Assembly: GCA_020025595.1 (NCBI GenBank)
Contig: JAHHRV010000007.1
Span: 1-64,000, forward strand
Reading direction: 5' to 3'
Origin: Oscillospiraceae bacterium
GTDB lineage: Bacteria > Bacillota > Clostridia > Oscillospirales > Oscillospiraceae
DNA: 64,000 nt
Position numbers and translations under genes: made by a program. The notes under the pieces are model-generated. The model had not been told where the DNA came from and searched no databases. It saw only the letters and a list, made by a program, of their open reading frames with translations. Positions 1 through 8,965 of the stretch are shown piece after piece. The stretch's first letter is position 1, and each line of letters begins with the position of its first letter.

Positions 1-647
1 ATCGCATCGAAGATACATCGGATAAACGCAAATCCCGATTTGTCGAGATGTTTGGAAATCCAGCGACAAATACTCAAGGTTTACCGAAAGTGCAGCTAAA
101 AGAGTGCTTAACTGGAATCGATAATGGAAAAAGCTTTGTATGCGCTGCTGTTCCACGACAAGGTAATAAACCTGCGATCTTAAAATTAAGTGCCGTTACC
201 TATGGGGAGTATAATCCAAGAGAAAACAAAGCAATTTGGGATGATAAAATGTTTATTGAAGAGGCTGAAGTACGTGCTGGAGATTTGCTGTTTACACGAA
301 AAAACACACCAGAATTAGTTGGCATCTGTGCTTATGTTTCAGAAACGCCTCCTAACTTGATGATGCCTGACCTAATTTTCCGCCTAAATACCAATGCAAA
401 CTGCAATAAGATTTTCCTTTGGAAACTTATCAATCATGACATGTTTAGGGATAAAATAAGCCAAATAGCCACGGGCTCAGCCAAATCTATGTCTAATATT
501 TCAAAGAAAAGACTGAGTAATCTAGAGATTATTCTTCCCAGTATAGAAAAGCAAAATGAGTTTGCACTTTGTGTATCTCAGATCGACAAATCAAAATTTG
601 AAATTCGGCAGAGCCTTGAAAAGCTGGAAATGCTAAAAAATCCCTGA
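1..647 (+). CDS. hsdS: Type I restriction specificity subunit HsdS, 3' part
   Basis: Partial gene cut by the left edge; the open frame enters at base 3 and reads RIEDTSDKRKSRFVEMFGN before the first internal Met at 48. The KSRFVEMFGN signature followed by a new target-recognition region is typical of the central conserved helix and second target-recognition domain of HsdS. The end (IEKQNEFALCVSQIDKSK, then a helical tail) matches the distal conserved region. HsdS selects the DNA site for the HsdM/HsdR complex; hsdM and the first recognition domain must lie left of the window. An unknown gene and hsdR follow on the same strand. Calling 48 the start would be wrong because coding continues upstream. 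Confidence 0.9.
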   Translation, partial: RIEDTSDKRKSRFVEMFGNPATNTQGLPKVQLKECLTGIDNGKSFVCAAVPRQGNKPAILKLSAVTYGEYNPRENKAIWDDKMFIEEAEVRAGDLLFTRKNTPELVGICAYVSETPPNLMMPDLIFRLNTNANCNKIFLWKLINHDMFRDKISQIATGSAKSMSNISKKRLSNLEIILPSIEKQNEFALCVSQIDKSKFEIRQSLEKLEMLKNP

Positions 648-677
648 AGTAACAACATTTTGGATGAGGTGGAAATT

Positions 678-1217
678 ATGGATCAGAATTACACACAAGT
701 ATTAACAGAAGTGGGAGCTTCCTTGACAACAATGGCAGTCAAAGGAACCGTAACCGCTATAAACACGCGAGTTAAGGCACTAAAAGTTGAAAAGGACGCT
801 GAAAAGGTTCGAAATGCATATGATGAAATTGTGAACGAACTTATTTCTGAACGAGAAGAAGCAATTCGGATTGCTCAAACATACAAAGCAGAACTGGATC
901 GAATAGAGATCAGCGATGAGGATATTGAACACTTACATAATACAGTCGCACGTATCCTAGAAATTATAAAGACTATTCAGATTGCTTCGGCTATGCTGAA
1001 AGGCCCAGAAGAAGTCGAAAAGGTTAAAACTCAAGTAGGGAGTTATGAGCAAATGAAAGAACTTATAAGTGTTGATACTTTGAAAACTATGCAGCTGCTG
1101 GGTTTTAATTACAAAGCAGCCATTGGAGAACCGTTAACTGAAATATGCGCTAACACAATCACTAATTGGGGAAACAAGAATAAGAATAGTCAGACTGGAA
1201 ACAAAAATAGAAAGTAA
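678..1217 (+). CDS. Unknown 179-residue helical protein between hsdS and hsdR
   Basis: I do not recognise this protein. It starts at ATG 678, chosen over a TTG at 660 because GAGGTGG sits just before it. It is rich in charged residues and predicted helical, with a probable coiled coil around residues 30-75 (repeated Glu/Lys/Arg with spaced Ile, Leu and Ala), and has no signal peptide or membrane segment. It lies 30 bases after hsdS and 32 before hsdR on the same strand, so it is probably co-transcribed with the restriction system. A role as an accessory or regulator of the complex is inference from position only. Confidence 0.7.
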   Translation: MDQNYTQVLTEVGASLTTMAVKGTVTAINTRVKALKVEKDAEKVRNAYDEIVNELISEREEAIRIAQTYKAELDRIEISDEDIEHLHNTVARILEIIKTIQIASAMLKGPEEVEKVKTQVGSYEQMKELISVDTLKTMQLLGFNYKAAIGEPLTEICANTITNWGNKNKNSQTGNKNRK

Positions 1218-1249
1218 AAAAACTATTGGAGGAAACTAGGTGATACACC

Positions 1250-4200
1250 ATGACCAACTTTGATTTTCTTCTCTCCGATCCCGGTTTTGCATCCTTTGCG
1301 GATGTGGCGATTTCCGCAGAGAAAATCTTACATATAGACCCGGCGGCTTCCGTGCTCAACTGCCGTAGGGCCATGGAGTTTGCCGTCAAATGGATGTACT
1401 CTGTGGACAAGGAACTGGAACTGCCCTATCAGGATAATCTCCAAAGCCTGATGACTGCCGAGGACTTCCGGGAAATCGTTGGTCTTGATATCTGGCGGCG
1501 CATGGATTTCATCCGTAGAAAAGGAAACAGCGCCGCCCACGCAGGAGACAAGATTTCCAAAGCCGCCGCCATGCTGTGTCTGGAAAATCTCCACATTTTT
1601 TTGGATTTTGTAGCCTGCTGTTACGCAGATGAATACACAGAAACTACCTTTGACCCCACCCTTGCAGATCAGCAGACCGAGACTCTGATTGACAACAGCG
1701 TGCAGATCACGCTGGATCAGCTGATGGCGGAAAATGCCGCCCTGAAAGAAGAACTCACCGCTCGTCGCTCTGAGCAGCAGCAAACATATGTTCCCAAGCC
1801 TCTGGATATTTCCGAATACAAAACCCGGAAGCTCTATATCGATGCCATGCTGGAGGATGCCGGCTGGACGGAAGGCGCGGACTGGATCAACGAGGTGGAA
1901 CTGCCCGGTATGCCCAACAAAAGCGAGGTTGGCTACGCTGACTACGTGCTTTATGGAAACGATGGCAGACCTCTTGCGGTCATCGAAGCCAAGCGAACCT
2001 GCGTGGATGTAGCAAAAGGCCGCCAGCAGGCAAAGCTGTACGCCGACCTTCTGGAAAAAATGTACGGTCGTCGCCCGGTGATTTTCCTCACCAACGGCTT
2101 TGACACCCGCATCACGGACACCTGCTATCCAGAGCGCAAGTGCGCCTCCATCTACTCCAAGCGGGATTTGGAAAAGTTTTATAATCTCCAGGCCATGCGG
2201 ACAAGCCTTGCCAATGTGATAGTGGATCGAAACATTGCAGGCAGATACTATCAGGAAGGCGCAATCAAAGCTGTATGCGACACCTTCGACCGCAAGAACC
2301 GCCGCAAGGCACTTCTAGTCATGGCCACTGGCTCCGGTAAAACCAGAACCGTCATTGCCCTGTGCGATGTTCTGTTACAACATGGCTGGGTAAAAAATAT
2401 CCTGTTTTTGGCAGACCGTACTTCCCTAGTCACGCAAGCAAAGCGCAGCTTCGTGAATCTCCTGCCCGATCTGTCTGTGACCAATCTGTGCGAGGACAAA
2501 GAAAACTACACCGCACACTGCGTATTCTCCACCTATCAGACCATGATGAACTGCATCGACTCAGTCAAGGACGAGCAGGGCAAGCTGTTTACCTGCGGTC
2601 ATTTCAATCTGTTGGTCTGTGATGAGGCTCACCGCTCCATCTACAACAAGTATAGAGATATCTTTAACTACTTTGATGCCCCTCTGGTGGGTCTGACCGC
2701 CACCCCCAAGGATGAGATTGACAAAAACACATACGAGGTCTTTGAACTGCACAACGGCGTTCCTACTTACGGCTACGATCTGGCTCAGGCGGTGCAGGAT
2801 GGATTTCTTGTGGATTTCCTGTCGGTAGAAACCCAGCTGAAGTTTATTACACAGGGAATCGCCTACGACGAGCTTTCAGACGATGAGCGTATGGAATACG
2901 AAAGCACTTTTGAAGATGAAAACGGTCATTTACCGGAAAGAATTGAATCCTCTGCTCTGAATGAATGGGTTTTTAACGAGGACACCATCCGACAAGTGCT
3001 GAATATCCTGATGACTCAGGGACTCAGAATCGACTACGGCGAAAAAATCGGAAAGACCATTATTTTCGCCAAGAACCACCGCCACGCCGAGAAAATCTTT
3101 GAAATATTCAATCAGGAATATCCCAATCTTCCCGGCTATGCCAAGGTGATCGATAACACAATGACCTATGCGCAAAGCGCCATCGATGAATTCTCCGATC
3201 CCAAGAAACTGCCCCAGGTTGCCATTTCAGTAGATATGCTGGACACCGGCATCGATGTGCCGGAAGTGCTGAATCTGGTCTTTTTCAAGAAGATCATGAG
3301 CAAGGCGAAATTCTGGCAGATGATTGGTCGAGGCACAAGACTTTGCCCGGGACTCATCGACGGTGCCGACAAGGACAAGTTCTATATTTTCGACTTCTGC
3401 GGCAATTTTGAGTTTTTCCGCATGAATAAGGGCAAAGCTTCCCCGAATCAAATGACTCTGCAGGGTGCGATTTTCAACCTGAAGGCACAAATCGTCTACA
3501 AGCTGCAGGAGCTTGCGTATCAGACAGAAGAATTGATTGCCTTCCGAAAGACTCTGGTGGATGATATGGTGCGCAAGGTAGGAGAACTGAATAAGCAGAA
3601 CTTTGCTGTAAAACAGCACCTGAAATATGTGGAATTGTTCGCAAATCCCGACCATTACCTGTCGCTCAGCTACGAAGACACCCAGTTGATCGAACAGGAA
3701 CTCGCTGCGCTGATCACGCCGGATGTGGATGACCCGAAAGCCGTGCGTTTTGACGCCCTGATGTACGGGATAGAACTTGCCTATCTTACAGGAAACACCT
3801 ACGCCAAAGGTCGCAGCGATCTGCTAAAAAGAGTTTCCGGGATCTCAAAAGTCGCAAATATCCCGGAAATTATGGCCCAGTCTGAGCTGATTGACCGAAT
3901 TCTCCATACAGATTATCTGGAAAACGCTGGTGTCAATGAATTTGAACATATCCGCAAGAGTTTGCGGGATCTCATAAAGTATATTCCTGTTGGAAAAAAT
4001 ACATACATTACCCATTTTGATGACGAAATCCTATCCATGGACTGGAAGGAAGCGGAATTGGAAAACGAAGATCTGAAGAACTACAAGGCGAAGGCTGAAT
4101 TTTATATCCGTCAGCATCAGGATAACTCCGTGATTGCAAAGCTAAAGGGCAATCAGCCTCTGACCCAGACGGATATTGCCGCATTGGAGGAAATTCTCTG

Positions 4201-4534
4201 GAGCGAGGTTGGTACCAAGCAGGACTACGAAGCAGAATACGGGCAAAAGCCTCTGGGCGAATTTGTTCGCGGAATCGTCGGTCTGGATATGAACGCCGCT
4301 AAGGAAGCTTTTGCCGAATTTCTGTCTGATACCTCTTTAGACAGCCGACAGATTTATTTTGTCAACCAGATTATCGAATACATTGTGCACAACGGTATGA
4401 TGAAAGACCTGTCCGTTTTGCAGGACGCTCCGTTTACTGATAACGGCAGCATCGTAGAAGTATTTACCGATCTGACTATCTGGATGGGTATCCGAAAGGC
4501 CATAGAAATGATAAATAAAAATGCTGCAGCATAA
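1250..4534 (+). CDS. hsdR: Type I restriction endonuclease subunit HsdR
   Basis: This 1094-residue motor and nuclease subunit translocates DNA and cuts it when the HsdMS complex meets an unmodified site. Residues 1-125 resemble a DUF4145 domain, as in some HsdR proteins. The PD-(D/E)xK nuclease core is visible as D231 in GYADY and E246-K248 in AVIEAKR. Superfamily 2 helicase motifs follow: Walker A ATGSGKT near 359-365, DEAH at 458-461, and LTATP near 486. The C-terminal 350 residues resemble the EcoEI-type HsdR C-terminal domain. Length is normal and no frame break is seen. Codon use is more GC-rich than the neighbouring unknown genes. Confidence 0.95.
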   Translation: MTNFDFLLSDPGFASFADVAISAEKILHIDPAASVLNCRRAMEFAVKWMYSVDKELELPYQDNLQSLMTAEDFREIVGLDIWRRMDFIRRKGNSAAHAGDKISKAAAMLCLENLHIFLDFVACCYADEYTETTFDPTLADQQTETLIDNSVQITLDQLMAENAALKEELTARRSEQQQTYVPKPLDISEYKTRKLYIDAMLEDAGWTEGADWINEVELPGMPNKSEVGYADYVLYGNDGRPLAVIEAKRTCVDVAKGRQQAKLYADLLEKMYGRRPVIFLTNGFDTRITDTCYPERKCASIYSKRDLEKFYNLQAMRTSLANVIVDRNIAGRYYQEGAIKAVCDTFDRKNRRKALLVMATGSGKTRTVIALCDVLLQHGWVKNILFLADRTSLVTQAKRSFVNLLPDLSVTNLCEDKENYTAHCVFSTYQTMMNCIDSVKDEQGKLFTCGHFNLLVCDEAHRSIYNKYRDIFNYFDAPLVGLTATPKDEIDKNTYEVFELHNGVPTYGYDLAQAVQDGFLVDFLSVETQLKFITQGIAYDELSDDERMEYESTFEDENGHLPERIESSALNEWVFNEDTIRQVLNILMTQGLRIDYGEKIGKTIIFAKNHRHAEKIFEIFNQEYPNLPGYAKVIDNTMTYAQSAIDEFSDPKKLPQVAISVDMLDTGIDVPEVLNLVFFKKIMSKAKFWQMIGRGTRLCPGLIDGADKDKFYIFDFCGNFEFFRMNKGKASPNQMTLQGAIFNLKAQIVYKLQELAYQTEELIAFRKTLVDDMVRKVGELNKQNFAVKQHLKYVELFANPDHYLSLSYEDTQLIEQELAALITPDVDDPKAVRFDALMYGIELAYLTGNTYAKGRSDLLKRVSGISKVANIPEIMAQSELIDRILHTDYLENAGVNEFEHIRKSLRDLIKYIPVGKNTYITHFDDEILSMDWKEAELENEDLKNYKAKAEFYIRQHQDNSVIAKLKGNQPLTQTDIAALEEILWSEVGTKQDYEAEYGQKPLGEFVRGIVGLDMNAAKEAFAEFLSDTSLDSRQIYFVNQIIEYIVHNGMMKDLSVLQDAPFTDNGSIVEVFTDLTIWMGIRKAIEMINKNAAA

Positions 4535-4570
4535 AAATCTCCCCCTACATCAGCGTGTAGGGGGAGATTT
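4535..4570. terminator. Bidirectional intrinsic terminator
   Basis: A perfect 15-bp stem (4535-4549 with 4556-4570) surrounds the 6-base loop TCAGCG. It begins directly after the hsdR stop and separates hsdR from the convergent gene ending at 4605. A short A/T run lies on each side, so it can work in both directions. Confidence 0.85.
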
Positions 4571-4604
4571 CGTACGTTCTACAGGTCAGATCACCTTGAT
4601 ATTT

Positions 4605-6320
4605 CTACTTGTGATTGTGGATATATGCAGATAGGAGTTTGTAATAATCGTATATTTTCTTCTTGGTTCTGTTATATTCTCCCCATATGCGGCAGGTGAA
4701 AATCGCCCTAATTAAATATATATCGTGTAGCATTTTATCTACGAAGGGATAAACCGCACTTCCTTTTTCAATTAATGCATAATATCGTCCCAAATGCCTA
4801 CATATTTCTTCCTGCTCTTCCCATGGCGGGGTTTGGATTCCCAACTCCTCTGTCGCCGTTTTGCAAATTTGTGCTATATTTGACGAAAGCATCTGAATAT
4901 CACCACTTTGAGCAGATTTCTCCATAATATCAAACTCACCTAAAACATCCACATCCCAGATGCTTTTTATTCCTGCAAGGAAGTTCTCCACTGTTTCATT
5001 GAAACAATTAACTATGTTAACATCCAATTCCGGATTTTCTACATGAGGAATTAGTCCTGATGCTAACAGGTTCATAACTGTATAATACGCATCATACTTC
5101 ACTCCCTTGAAATACATGCAAGATATCGCCCACTGATATTTTAACACAAAATCATTACACAATCGTGTTATCACATCATTGATAAAGCGATAGCGTTCTC
5201 CTGCATTACGAGTTGCAACATGATTTACATATCCCGGTGTACCCACCAAAATGGCACGGAAATGTTCGATGCAGATTTGTTGAATATCATCCCGTAATGT
5301 CAAATCATCTGGTGGCTCTTTGAAATTGCCAATGTACTGCTGTAATATTTCACATTGAATTTGAAGCGGTTCCTTGTATTTCTGTTCTCGAATATACTGC
5401 ATATAGCAGTCGCGTGCTTTAGTCAAGGTTTTGGAAAAACCATTAGGTGAAGACATTATTTCCTCAAACGCATTCTTTAGTTGCAAATCTTCCTGCGAAT
5501 CATCGTCATGAATCGTAAGGTTTGGAATACTATACTTTGCAACCTCATCAGAGCCGACCTTCGCTGGATACTTTCGCTTGCGCAGGATATTGACAAGTTC
5601 CAATGGAAAGCTCTTCATGAAAAAGCTATCGTTGGAAATCCCCTGTTTTTTCGGTATCTCATTGCTTTCATTGCATGATTTCGAAACCTGATCCTTCCAC
5701 AGCAAATCAGCTATAAGTATATCCAGGAATCCAAGCACTTGCTTTAAGACATCCATCTGTTCCTCAGGCGATTGCTGTAAGGTGATTTCTTCTAATGCGT
5801 CACATCGACTATGAAACTCAGCCCAGAATTGTTTTGTAACATAATTTCCGAATACTTTATTACCGTAAAGCCGGCGGAACATGTATAGGTCTTTTGACTG
5901 TGCTGAATTTTTTGACGACTCTGCAATCAAAGCCTTTTGGTAAAGATCCGAACACAGTTTTTCATCAAAATCTTTTGTAATACTTCCACCAGCAATTGAA
6001 GATGCTTGTTTATCAATTAATACCTTATCCAGATAAAGTTTAAAGAGCGGTTCCAATTCTACTGGAATACCATTGTATTCAGAATGCTTTTTCGATGGAG
6101 TTGATGAATCTCCATCATAACGCATGTGTTGAAACAAATCTGAAAACAAATTGTTTTGGGTGATGTATTTTGCGATTGTCCGTCTGTCCGCACTCCATCT
6201 ATTTTCCAAACTGGTTAGTGCGTAATCCGTAGGGAATGCATAACGCGTAGTGGAGGCACTCCAATCAAAGAAATCATCACCACTTTGCTGCGTCTTTTCA
6301 TCTGTTTTTTCATACAGCAT
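4605..6320 (-). CDS. Unknown 571-residue protein of the mobilisation module
   Basis: I do not recognise the family. The start is placed at 6320 because GGGAGGGTG lies just upstream; an ATG at 6335 would put that site inside the gene. Near residues 33-52 the stretch LENRWSADRRTIAKYI has the spacing of a helix-turn-helix. The rest is mostly helical, without membrane segments or obvious catalytic motifs. It is divergent from the mobilisation genes at 6490-7241 and shares their upstream region, which holds nested palindromes. A DNA-binding regulator or replication-like protein of an integrative mobilisable element is possible, but this is inference. Confidence 0.7.
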   Translation of the reverse strand: MLYEKTDEKTQQSGDDFFDWSASTTRYAFPTDYALTSLENRWSADRRTIAKYITQNNLFSDLFQHMRYDGDSSTPSKKHSEYNGIPVELEPLFKLYLDKVLIDKQASSIAGGSITKDFDEKLCSDLYQKALIAESSKNSAQSKDLYMFRRLYGNKVFGNYVTKQFWAEFHSRCDALEEITLQQSPEEQMDVLKQVLGFLDILIADLLWKDQVSKSCNESNEIPKKQGISNDSFFMKSFPLELVNILRKRKYPAKVGSDEVAKYSIPNLTIHDDDSQEDLQLKNAFEEIMSSPNGFSKTLTKARDCYMQYIREQKYKEPLQIQCEILQQYIGNFKEPPDDLTLRDDIQQICIEHFRAILVGTPGYVNHVATRNAGERYRFINDVITRLCNDFVLKYQWAISCMYFKGVKYDAYYTVMNLLASGLIPHVENPELDVNIVNCFNETVENFLAGIKSIWDVDVLGEFDIMEKSAQSGDIQMLSSNIAQICKTATEELGIQTPPWEEQEEICRHLGRYYALIEKGSAVYPFVDKMLHDIYLIRAIFTCRIWGEYNRTKKKIYDYYKLLSAYIHNHK

Positions 6321-6356
6321 CTGACACCCTCCCATCTTCTGTTAAAGACATCCTAT

Positions 6357-6393
6357 CATTTCATTTTTGTAATTACAACACTAAAATGAAATG
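6357..6393. promoter_or_regulatory. Nested inverted repeats, candidate operator
   Basis: CATTTCATTTT (6357-6367) and its exact complement AAAATGAAATG (6383-6393) flank the palindrome TGTAATTACA (6368-6377). They lie 37 bases upstream of the minus-strand gene starting at 6320 and about 100 bases upstream of the mobilisation genes. This is a plausible shared operator, or part of an origin of transfer. Confidence 0.5.
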
Positions 6394-6489
6394 TAATATT
6401 TTATAACACAACAAACACTTTTATAAAGAATCGCAATGTATTACAATTCCGATTCTTGTCATCATTTTATAGCGAAAGGATGTAGCAGT

Positions 6490-6744
6490 ATGAAATCCAA
6501 ATCTATAACAATAAGATTATCTAATGAAGAATATAATATCCTTAATAATATTAATAGTTTATATCATATATCTCATAGTGAATATATTAGAAAGTTAATT
6601 AATAATTCCCTGCCAACGAATATGTATAACCAGGAAATCCCAACAATCTTAGGAAAAATTTATATCCGGCTGACAGAGCTCGGATTGCAAGATGAAGAAA
6701 TTACGCAGGAGGTACATAAGCTATGCCAAATGTTATTGTCATAA
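6490..6744 (+). CDS. MobC-like ribbon-helix-helix mobilisation protein
   Basis: This 84-residue protein has the start KSKSITIRLSNEEYNIL, a beta strand followed by helices as in ribbon-helix-helix DNA-binding proteins. Such small proteins of mobilisable elements bind the origin of transfer and load the relaxase. The start at 6490 is preceded by GAAAGGATG; the longer frame from 6436 lacks a site. The gene overlaps the relaxase by 22 bases, indicating translational coupling. The coding sequence is very AT-rich compared with hsdR, consistent with a separate origin. Confidence 0.75.
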   Translation: MKSKSITIRLSNEEYNILNNINSLYHISHSEYIRKLINNSLPTNMYNQEIPTILGKIYIRLTELGLQDEEITQEVHKLCQMLLS

Positions 6745-7241
6745 GAAACGAATACCCTGACCAGGGATCTCTTGGGCGTGTTCTAAACTATGTACAGCGT
6801 GAACCGATTGGTGGTGGATACGCCATTGATCCAAACTATGCTTTTGAACAAATGATGCTAGTCAAAAACGCATTTTACAAGACTGACGGTGTCCAGTTAA
6901 AACATTTTATTGTCTCTTTTACCAATAGCGAAATGGGAACATTGGAGTTTACCGATTTAATGAATCTCGGATTTAAAATTGGAAAATGCCTGCAAGATTA
7001 TCAAATGGTCTATAATATCCATCTGGATTCCAACCATACCCATCTGCATTTTGTGATGAATACTGTCAGTTTCCTAGATGGGCACAAATACGGTGACGGT
7101 CTGGCTGGATTCAAACGAATCTGCACACACTTAAAAGAGGTTTTCCCAAAATCAAGGGTAGGCTTATTCCAGACAGATTCCTACAATCTATTCAACCCCT
7201 ATACGAAGGATAAAAAGGGCGTTTTTCAAGACCTCAACTAA
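6723..7241 (+). CDS. Short relaxase (MobA/VirD2-type)
   Basis: This protein would nick the element at its origin of transfer and lead the strand during conjugation. Y23 in the LNYV motif is the likely catalytic tyrosine, and H105, H107 and H109 in NHTHLHFV form the metal-binding histidine triad, with H61 upstream. It is only 172 residues, so it is the catalytic domain alone; many relaxases have a long C-terminal part. Either a minimal relaxase or a truncated one is possible, but the motifs are intact. RBS GGAGG lies at the end of the upstream mobilisation gene. Confidence 0.8.
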   Translation: MPNVIVIRNEYPDQGSLGRVLNYVQREPIGGGYAIDPNYAFEQMMLVKNAFYKTDGVQLKHFIVSFTNSEMGTLEFTDLMNLGFKIGKCLQDYQMVYNIHLDSNHTHLHFVMNTVSFLDGHKYGDGLAGFKRICTHLKEVFPKSRVGLFQTDSYNLFNPYTKDKKGVFQDLN

Positions 7242-7249
7242 TCTCCCAA

Positions 7250-7360
7250 CTAAACACTGTGTTCTACAGCAGCCTGTTTGGCTTTATGTGGGATTGCCAG
7301 TCTTTCAAATTCGTTGTCAGTGATGCCACCCACATACACTATAGTGCAATTGGACTAAAA
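7250..7360 (-). pseudogene. Possible coding remnant between relaxase and integrase
   Basis: The minus strand reads about 35 codons in a protein-like stretch containing VYVGGITDNEFERLAI and ending in a stop at 7250-7252, without a start or RBS. It may be the tail of a gene broken when elements were joined. I cannot name the family. Confidence 0.25.
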
Positions 7361-7369
7361 ATGTAACTT

Positions 7370-7397
7370 TTGATTTTGGACATAACCTTTCTATAAT
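7370..7397 (+). promoter_or_regulatory. Sigma-70-like promoter before the integrase
   Basis: TTGATT at 7370-7375 and a perfect TATAAT at 7392-7397 are separated by 16 bases, about 80 bases upstream of the integrase start. Confidence 0.55.
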
Positions 7398-7419
7398 AGG
7401 AAAACAGTGAAAACACAAA

Positions 7420-7435
7420 CACATATTATCTCTAT
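7420..7435 (+). repeat. 16-bp direct repeat, copy 1 (candidate att core)
   Basis: CACATATTATCTCTAT occurs here, 42 bases before the integrase start, and again at 16351-16366. The two copies enclose the integrase, the HerA pair and the TerB cluster. This could be an attachment core, or a shared AT-rich promoter segment. Confidence 0.35.
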
Positions 7436-7476
7436 GAAACATTCCTGTTTTCAGAAAACAAAGAAAGGTGATTATT

Positions 7477-8904
7477 ATGTCAAAAACAAGATCAAATCAT
7501 GAAGGAAGCATCCGCCAGCGATCAGACGGACGCTACGAAGTTCGTATTACCGTAAGTCATGATATCATGACTGGAAAACCAAAACGTATTTCGAAATACG
7601 CCGACACCAAAGAAGAGGCAATCAAGCTGCTAAACCAGATGAATTTTACACTGAACACCAGACCAAAAAACTTTGAAAAAGTCACATTGGCCCAGTGGCT
7701 AAAGCTTTGTCTGGAAGTATACATGAAACCAAGCGTTAAACAATCTACCTACTTATCGTATGAGTCGTATATCCGCGTTCATTTGGAACCCGCTCTTGGA
7801 GATATTTTCTTGCAGGATTTGGTTCCACGGACACTACAAAACTTCTACAATTACAAATCCCAGGAAGAAGGCTTATCTCCAAAAACGATTGTCAATATCA
7901 ATTTATTCTTACATAGGGCCCTGGACTTTGCCGTATCGGAAGGGCTAATTAACAGTAACCCAACCTCTTCCGTCAATCTTCCCAGAGGGCCAAAACCAAC
8001 CATATCAGTTTTGTCACGAGACGAACAGAACAAACTGATTTACGCCAGCTACCAACATCGATTCGGTGTCTTTGTTCGGCTCACGCTATTTACCGGCGTT
8101 CGGATTGGAGAGCTTCTGGGATTGCGCTGGGAGGATGTAGACGTGACCGGGCGACTGCTTTATATTCGAAGAACCCTCAATCGCTTGAACAAAGTAGAAC
8201 GACCTACGACCCCAGGTGAGGCTACTACAGAGATTGTGATTCAAACACCAAAGTCTGACAATTCCGCCCGCAGCATTCCCCTTCTGCCGCAGGTTCTACA
8301 GGATTTACAGGCATGGCGTTCCATGCAGCTAGCAGAAAAAGCTCAGGCCGGTGATGCCTATGTTGACTCCGGAATGATCGTTACAAACCCGCTAGGTGGA
8401 TATGTAGAGCCAAGGACATTCAAGGATTCCTATAACAACATTCTGACGATGGCTGGACTGCCGCATTTCACATTCCACGCCCTGCGGCACACATTTGCAA
8501 CCAGAGCTATGGAACAAGGCATGGATGCTAAGACATTATCTATAATACTTGGACATGCGTCAGTTGCTTTCACCTCTGATACATATACTCATGTTTTGAA
8601 TGAGCATAAGCATGAAGGAATGGCATTGATGGAAGATTTGTTCACTGCACCCCAAGTTACCGGAAGCAATCAGCCTTATCCGATTGTGATTACATTTACG
8701 CCCAACGGCCCGATCGACATCGCATGTCCCAACTTTCCAAGTATCTCATACTATGGAACCGATTTCAATCAAGGGCTTATGATGATCCGCGAGGATATAC
8801 AGGAAGAATTGCTAACCTGTATAATTCCACCGCAGCCGATCCCCGTAAATCAAATTCCTATTGAGCCAAACCAGCAGGTGCTAATGATTACCCCCAGTAC
8901 GTAA
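7477..8904 (+). CDS. int: Tyrosine recombinase / phage-type integrase
   Basis: This 475-residue site-specific recombinase has an N-terminal AP2-like arm-binding domain (residues 8-60, GSIRQRSDGRYEVRITV), a SAM-like core-binding domain (70-165) and a catalytic domain with R209 (TGVRIGE), K259, H334 and R337 (HALRHTF), H360 (LGHAS) and nucleophile Y370 (TYTHV). All catalytic residues are present. About 95 residues follow the tyrosine, a tail longer than usual and rich in Pro and Ile. ATG 7477 is preferred over GTG 7468 because AAAGG lies before it. It is the only intact tyrosine integrase in the window; whether it serves the tRNA att sites or a local mobilisable element is unknown. Confidence 0.92.
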   Translation: MSKTRSNHEGSIRQRSDGRYEVRITVSHDIMTGKPKRISKYADTKEEAIKLLNQMNFTLNTRPKNFEKVTLAQWLKLCLEVYMKPSVKQSTYLSYESYIRVHLEPALGDIFLQDLVPRTLQNFYNYKSQEEGLSPKTIVNINLFLHRALDFAVSEGLINSNPTSSVNLPRGPKPTISVLSRDEQNKLIYASYQHRFGVFVRLTLFTGVRIGELLGLRWEDVDVTGRLLYIRRTLNRLNKVERPTTPGEATTEIVIQTPKSDNSARSIPLLPQVLQDLQAWRSMQLAEKAQAGDAYVDSGMIVTNPLGGYVEPRTFKDSYNNILTMAGLPHFTFHALRHTFATRAMEQGMDAKTLSIILGHASVAFTSDTYTHVLNEHKHEGMALMEDLFTAPQVTGSNQPYPIVITFTPNGPIDIACPNFPSISYYGTDFNQGLMMIREDIQEELLTCIIPPQPIPVNQIPIEPNQQVLMITPST

Positions 8905-8929
8905 CACCAATACCAGCTAAAGAAGCAAC

Positions 8930-8957
8930 GGCGTGTGTCACTTGCATGACACACGCC
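8930..8957. terminator. Intrinsic terminator between convergent genes
   Basis: An 11-bp stem, GGCGTGTGTCA with TGACACACGCC, around loop CTTGCA. It lies between the integrase stop and the convergent HerA-like gene. The T-run is weak. Confidence 0.7.
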
Positions 8958-8965
8958 TCAAATCC

